A DNA stretch of 59,074 bases. Origin: Oscillatoriales cyanobacterium PMM_0008. Its GTDB lineage: Bacteria > Cyanobacteriota > Cyanobacteriia > Cyanobacteriales > Aerosakkonemataceae. The DNA is taken from contig CASBRD010000153.1 in the NCBI GenBank assembly GCA_949128025.1, positions 1 through 59,074 of the forward strand, in the 5' to 3' direction. The position numbers and the translations under genes were made by a program. The notes below the pieces were generated by a model, which had not been told where the DNA came from, did no database searches, and saw only the letters and a list, made by a program, of their open reading frames with translations. This document shows positions 54,972 through 59,074 of this stretch, piece after piece (position 1 is the stretch's first letter; the number at the start of each line of letters is the position of its first letter).

Positions 54972-55982
54972 TTACAGATTGAGTTTCGCGATCGTTTCGC
55001 GCAGAACTTGGCTAGAGTGTAACAGCTGCTGTTCTTCCTTGGGGGTAAGAGAGAGATTCAAAACCCTGGTAACCCCCTGACGATTCACTACCGCAGGTAG
55101 ACTGAGGCAGACATCGTGAATGCCGTGCAAGCCATTAATTAGGCTGCTGACAGTCAAAACCCGGTTTTGATTGCGTAGGATAGCCTGTACGATTTGGGTG
55201 ACGCCAAGACCGATCGCATAACTGGTGGCACCTTTGCGCTGGATAATCTCGTAAGCTGCATTTTTTACTTGTGTAAAAACTTCTTCCAGTTGCTTATTAT
55301 CCTCCGATGTGCTGTCTGACAAACCGCGATCGCACAGCTGCATTCCCGCCACATTCACCTTACTCCACACCGCAACCTCACTATCGCCGTGTTCGCCGAT
55401 GATATAGGCGTGCAGACTGCGGGGGTCAATCTGTAACTTTTCAGCCAAAAGATAGCGGAAACGAGCCGTATCCAGCACCGTACCGGAACCAATTACACTG
55501 GAACTGGGTAATCCAGATAGCCGCCAAGTCACATAAGTCATGATGTCCACCGGATTGGTGACAATCAGCAAAATGGCGCTGGGACAACACTTTACTACTT
55601 CCGAAATCAAACCTTTAAACAGTTCTACATTGCGCTGAACCAAATCCAAACGGCTTTCACCCGGTCTTTGCTTTGCGCCAGCAGTGATAATGACGATATC
55701 GGCATCTTGTCCATCTGCCAAAGTACCCGATCGCACTATGCTAGGTTCAACAAAGGGTAGTCCGTGAACTAAGTCCATCACCTCCCCTTCTAGCTTTTCG
55801 CGATTGACATCGACGATGATCATTTCATCCAAAGTATTTTGGATTAGCATCGAATAAGCGCAAGCCATACCTACTTGACCCGCACCAATAATTACGCCTT
55901 TGCGAGGACGGCGAATGGTTGTAGAGTCTTGATTTATTTCAGGTGAGGTTGTAAAGAATTGTTCAAACATATAAAGATTCAC
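54972..55982 (-). CDS. ldh: L-lactate dehydrogenase (arm B copy)
   Basis: 336 residues from GTG at 55982, or 332 from ATG at 55970. Confidence 0.9.
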   Translation of the reverse strand: MNLYMFEQFFTTSPEINQDSTTIRRPRKGVIIGAGQVGMACAYSMLIQNTLDEMIIVDVNREKLEGEVMDLVHGLPFVEPSIVRSGTLADGQDADIVIITAGAKQRPGESRLDLVQRNVELFKGLISEVVKCCPSAILLIVTNPVDIMTYVTWRLSGLPSSSVIGSGTVLDTARFRYLLAEKLQIDPRSLHAYIIGEHGDSEVAVWSKVNVAGMQLCDRGLSDSTSEDNKQLEEVFTQVKNAAYEIIQRKGATSYAIGLGVTQIVQAILRNQNRVLTVSSLINGLHGIHDVCLSLPAVVNRQGVTRVLNLSLTPKEEQQLLHSSQVLRETIAKLNL

Positions 55983-56119
55983 TGATGAATAAAGCAGGCG
56001 AAAGTAAGCGCAAGCTGCAACTTTAGTCGTTCTTATACTTTTTTACCATAAGTAAGGATGAACAAACTTAGAGCAGTTCCCGCTGTAATAGAGTACATTT
56101 TAAGTAGGGGCGTAGGGGC

Positions 56120-56178
56120 GAAGCATTCCGGTAATTAACCTCTGCATATAACCGATAAGTTATTTGCCGGAATGCTTC
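56120..56178. repeat. GAAGCATTCCGG inverted-repeat element (arm B)
   Basis: Mirror of 2897-2955. Confidence 0.57.
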
Positions 56179-56268
56179 AGTCTTCGATCAGTTGAATATC
56201 AGCTTCACTAGGCTGCTTCATGGGTTGTACCTCTATCCCTAGAACAATTTATTATAACGCTTACCTAT

Positions 56269-56293
56269 AAAAAAGGGTGGGCATTGCCCACCC
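56269..56293 (-). terminator. ppsA terminator (arm B)
   Basis: AAAAAA then GGGTGGGC...GCCCACCC as read on the plus strand. Confidence 0.88.
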
Positions 56294-56323
56294 TATCGCA
56301 TGATACCACGAGCCGAGTCTGTA

Positions 56324-58762
56324 TTAGGTTTTAATTCCTTCGGCTTCAGCCACTATAAGCAGCGTCTTCAGCACCGAGTCTGGGTTAAGACTCATCGAGT
56401 CAATCCCTTGCTCAACCAAGAAACGGGCGAACTCTGGGTAATCGCTAGGGGCTTGACCGCAGATACCGATTTTGCGACCATTCTTTTTAGCTGATGCAAT
56501 ACCCATCTGCACCATTATCTTCACAGCCTCATTGCGCTCATCAAAAAGGTGGGCAACCAAGGCAGAGTCGCGGTCTAGCATCAGAAGTCCCTGAGTCAAA
56601 TCGTTTGAACCGAAGGATAACCCATCAAACTCTTCACAGAATTGATCCGCGAGGATGACGTTGCTGGGAATCTCGCACATCACATAGACTTGCAACCCGT
56701 TTTCCCCACGCACTAAGCTATGTTTCGCCATTTCAGCTAACACTTTGCGTCCTTCGTCCGGCGTGCGACAAAAAGGAATCATGGGAATTACATTAGTCAA
56801 ACCCATTTCATCCCGCACCCGCTTCAGTGCGTGACATTCCAAAGCAAATGCGTCCCGGTATTTCTCATCATAATAACGAGACGCACCGCGCCAACCAAGC
56901 ATCGGGTTTTCTTCTTTGGGTTCAAATTGCCGACCCCCCAAAAGATTGGCATATTCATTACTTTTGAAATCGCTCATCCGCACTATCACTGGTTTGGGAT
57001 AAAATGCCGCAGCAATTCTTGCTACCCCTTGGGCTAATTTATCGACAAAGTACTGCGGTTTATCTTCATAAAGTGCGGTCATTTGGGCAATCTTTACTTG
57101 TGCAGATTCATCTTGCAGCTTGTCGAAGTGAATCAAAGCTAAAGGATGCACTTTGATGTGATTGGCAATAATAAATTCTAACCGCGCTAAACCGACACCA
57201 TCGCAGGGAAGATGGGAAAGACTAAACGCTTCTTCTGGATTCCCCACATTCATCATTATTTTAGTGTGGGTGTGGGGTAAATTTTCTAGCGCTACTTCTT
57301 TTACTTCAAAAGGTAGCAAACCAGCATAAACTCGTCCTTCTTCACCTTCGGAACAAGAAACTGTCACCTCTTGACCTGTTTTCAAGATATCTGTAGCATC
57401 GCCAGATCCGACAATTGCGGGAATACCCATTTCGCGAGCTATAATTGCGGCATGACAGGTTCGGCCCCCTTTATTGGTAATAATGGCGCTGGCTTTTTTC
57501 ATGATTGGTTCCCAGTCGGGGTCGGTTTTATCTGTTACTAAAACTTCTCCTGGTTGGAACAAATCGATTTTGCGAACATCCAGCATGAGGCGGACTTTCC
57601 CCTGACCGATCGCTTCCCCAACACTACGACCAGTAACTAGCACATTGCTGCGTTCTTGTAAATGATAGCTACGCAGAATGTTTTGCGATTTCTGGGATTG
57701 TACCGTTTCGGGACGCGCTTGCACGATAAACATTTCGTTGGTAATCCCGTCTTTTGCCCACTCAATGTCCATCGGCGTATACATACCGCGCACATCGCTG
57801 TAGTGGTCTTCAATTATGCAACCCCAGCGTGCTAGTTGCAAAATTTCATCATCGGAAAGTGCGAATTGCCTTTGTTCGTTGAGAGGAACTCGCTCGTTTT
57901 TCATTTGTTTGCAACCGCCAACATCGCAAACGAGTCTGTATTCTTTGCTGCCTAAACGTTTGTCGAGAATTGGGCGGAATCCATCTTTTAATGTGGGTTT
58001 GAAAACTAAATATTCGTCTGGATTAACTGCCCCTTGAACGACATTTTCTCCCAATCCGAACGCTGCTGTAATTAAGGCAGCATTTTTAAATCCTGTTTCG
58101 GTGTCGATGGTGAACATAACACCAGAGGAAGCTAGGTCCGATCGCACCATTTTTTGAATGCCGACGGAAAGGGCGACGCTAAAATGGTCGAATCCCCTGG
58201 CATGACGATAGGAAATGGCCCGATCGGTAAATAGTGATGCAAAGCATTTGTGACACGCACCGATGACGCTTTCCACAGCTTGGATGTTGAGGTAAGTTTC
58301 CTGCTGTCCGGCAAAACTGGCGTCGGGTAAGTCTTCTGCGGTGGCGGAGGAACGGACTGCGACTTCTGTTTCTGCGCCGTAGCGATCGCACATTTTCTGG
58401 TAACCTAGTGCGATCGCACCCCGCAATTCTTTCGGAAAAGGTGTGTGCAAAAGCAATGACCTCGCCTTTTTTCCCCGTTCCCGCAAGTTATTAACATCTT
58501 CCACATCCAAGTCGGCAAACAGTTCGCGCAGCTTTTCTTCTAAACCTGCTGCTTGGATGAAATAACGATAGGCATAAGCTGTAGTCGCAAACCCGTTGGG
58601 AACGTTGACTCCTTTGTGAGTCAACTGCTGGATCATTTCCCCCAAGGAGGCATTCTTTCCACCAACTAAGGGGATGTCGCCGATCCCAACTTCATCGAAC
58701 CAGAGAACCAGAGATTTCTCTTTGGAGAACTGGGAAGACTTCTCTTGAGTGGCTATAACCAT
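56324..58762 (-). CDS. ppsA: Phosphoenolpyruvate synthase (arm B copy)
   Basis: 812 residues; the phosphohistidine codon is at 57452-57454. Confidence 0.93.
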   Translation of the reverse strand: MVIATQEKSSQFSKEKSLVLWFDEVGIGDIPLVGGKNASLGEMIQQLTHKGVNVPNGFATTAYAYRYFIQAAGLEEKLRELFADLDVEDVNNLRERGKKARSLLLHTPFPKELRGAIALGYQKMCDRYGAETEVAVRSSATAEDLPDASFAGQQETYLNIQAVESVIGACHKCFASLFTDRAISYRHARGFDHFSVALSVGIQKMVRSDLASSGVMFTIDTETGFKNAALITAAFGLGENVVQGAVNPDEYLVFKPTLKDGFRPILDKRLGSKEYRLVCDVGGCKQMKNERVPLNEQRQFALSDDEILQLARWGCIIEDHYSDVRGMYTPMDIEWAKDGITNEMFIVQARPETVQSQKSQNILRSYHLQERSNVLVTGRSVGEAIGQGKVRLMLDVRKIDLFQPGEVLVTDKTDPDWEPIMKKASAIITNKGGRTCHAAIIAREMGIPAIVGSGDATDILKTGQEVTVSCSEGEEGRVYAGLLPFEVKEVALENLPHTHTKIMMNVGNPEEAFSLSHLPCDGVGLARLEFIIANHIKVHPLALIHFDKLQDESAQVKIAQMTALYEDKPQYFVDKLAQGVARIAAAFYPKPVIVRMSDFKSNEYANLLGGRQFEPKEENPMLGWRGASRYYDEKYRDAFALECHALKRVRDEMGLTNVIPMIPFCRTPDEGRKVLAEMAKHSLVRGENGLQVYVMCEIPSNVILADQFCEEFDGLSFGSNDLTQGLLMLDRDSALVAHLFDERNEAVKIMVQMGIASAKKNGRKIGICGQAPSDYPEFARFLVEQGIDSMSLNPDSVLKTLLIVAEAEGIKT

Positions 58763-58996
58763 AGGTATTTCCTGCTATCTAGCCTCAGTCTAGCGATCGC
58801 CCGCAGAGGAATGGGTAAATTTAATCACTTCGTAATTTTATTTATAATTTCTTTGGGATCGCCTTTAGGGGTGCAGTTTTTGGTATAATGCTATACAAAA
58901 TGCTATTTTTGGGGGCAAGGTAAGTCCCGCCAGCTATTAGCAGAGGAAAATTACTCTATTGATAAATGTGGCTTAGGAAGTAGATTTGTGAGTAGG

Positions 58997-59074
58997 CTAT
59001 CTGAATTCACGACCTACAGGCTCCCCAAAGTCAATTTCACCATGTAAATTTTCAGGTGTTACTCGCTCGATCAT
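58997..59074 (-). CDS. MazE/AbrB-like antitoxin tail (arm B copy, cut by the window edge)
   Basis: Same 25-residue tail as at 1-78. Both ends of the sequence stop at the same base of this gene. Confidence 0.5.
   Translation of the reverse strand: MIERVTPENLHGEIDFGEPVGREFR

Larger units (their letters stand above)
29538..59074. repeat. Arm B, reverse complement of arm A
   Basis: To convert any position p in this arm to its partner in arm A, use 59075 minus p. Its genes should not be counted as second copies until reads spanning the centre are shown. The right edge truncates the same antitoxin gene at the same base as the left edge. Confidence 0.98.

Noticed and set aside
1-59074. Real duplication of the PSI operon, or a hairpin-telomere linear replicon
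   Set aside because: Zero divergence, no loop, identical repeat copy numbers and the broken ndhF-ndhD neighbourhood all favour an artefact. Kept only as an alternative to be tested by spanning reads.

Overview
The window is cyanobacterial. It carries the photosystem I reaction-centre genes psaA, psaB, psaL and psaI, an NDH-1 subunit gene (ndhD), a KaiB-like protein and a PilT motor. About two dozen copies of the HIP1 octamer GCGATCGC occur in the 29.5 kb of unique sequence, and heptanucleotide tandem repeats of the cyanobacterial STRR type are present. Gene content (xisH/xisI, RTX exoproteins, many small palindromic repeats) is most like a filamentous Oscillatoriales-type genome such as Oscillatoria or Microcoleus relatives; that placement is an inference.

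The dominant structural fact is that the whole window is one palindrome. Positions 1-29537 (arm A) are followed by their own reverse complement at 29538-59074 (arm B). Every gene at x..y in arm A recurs at 59075-y..59075-x on the other strand with an identical translation, and the two window ends are exact reverse complements. Only 29,537 bases are unique. The fold lies in the upstream region of ndhD, in a short array of self-complementary AT-rich heptamers (29514-29561). Cyanobacteria normally have ndhF directly upstream of ndhD1, and here ndhF is replaced by a mirror image. The simplest reading is an assembly or amplification fold-back, not a biological duplication, so the arm B entries are copies and not independent genes.

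Arm A, left to right. A 25-codon tail of a MazE/AbrB-like antitoxin runs off the left edge (1-78). Central carbon genes follow: phosphoenolpyruvate synthase (313-2751) and L-lactate dehydrogenase (3093-4103). Next is a single-POTRA Omp85-family outer-membrane protein (4441-6012). The photosystem I block has psaL-psaI on the plus strand, then on the minus strand a three-gene cassette of small proteins (114 aa, 71 aa and an orphan BrnA-like antitoxin), psaB and psaA. A Pro/Thr-rich lipoprotein gene diverges from psaA (13403-15307). A 250-residue protein with a C-terminal KaiB-like domain (15734-16486) and a PilT ATPase with a proline-rich N-terminus (16716-18173) follow on the minus strand.

The rest of arm A holds a small membrane protein (18883-19269), a two-domain M16 zinc protease (19397-22288, minus) divergent from a UDP-GlcNAc 2-epimerase (22377-23504), and a 991-residue SGNH-hydrolase/carbohydrate-binding/RTX exoprotein (23896-26871). 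It ends with the overlapping xisH-xisI pair (27020-27753) convergent with ndhD (27883-29481).

Functional themes are photosystem I core and its trimer-forming subunits, cyclic/respiratory electron flow (NDH-1), pyruvate-node metabolism (PEP synthase and lactate dehydrogenase), and cell-surface or export functions (Omp85, lipoprotein, M16 protease, WecB, PilT, RTX exoprotein). Intergenic regions are rich in small palindromes and heptamer arrays. I see no tRNA, rRNA, CRISPR array, transposase or prophage. The best candidates for undescribed biology are the KaiB-domain fusion, the small-gene cassette inside the PSI block, and the multi-domain RTX SGNH protein.
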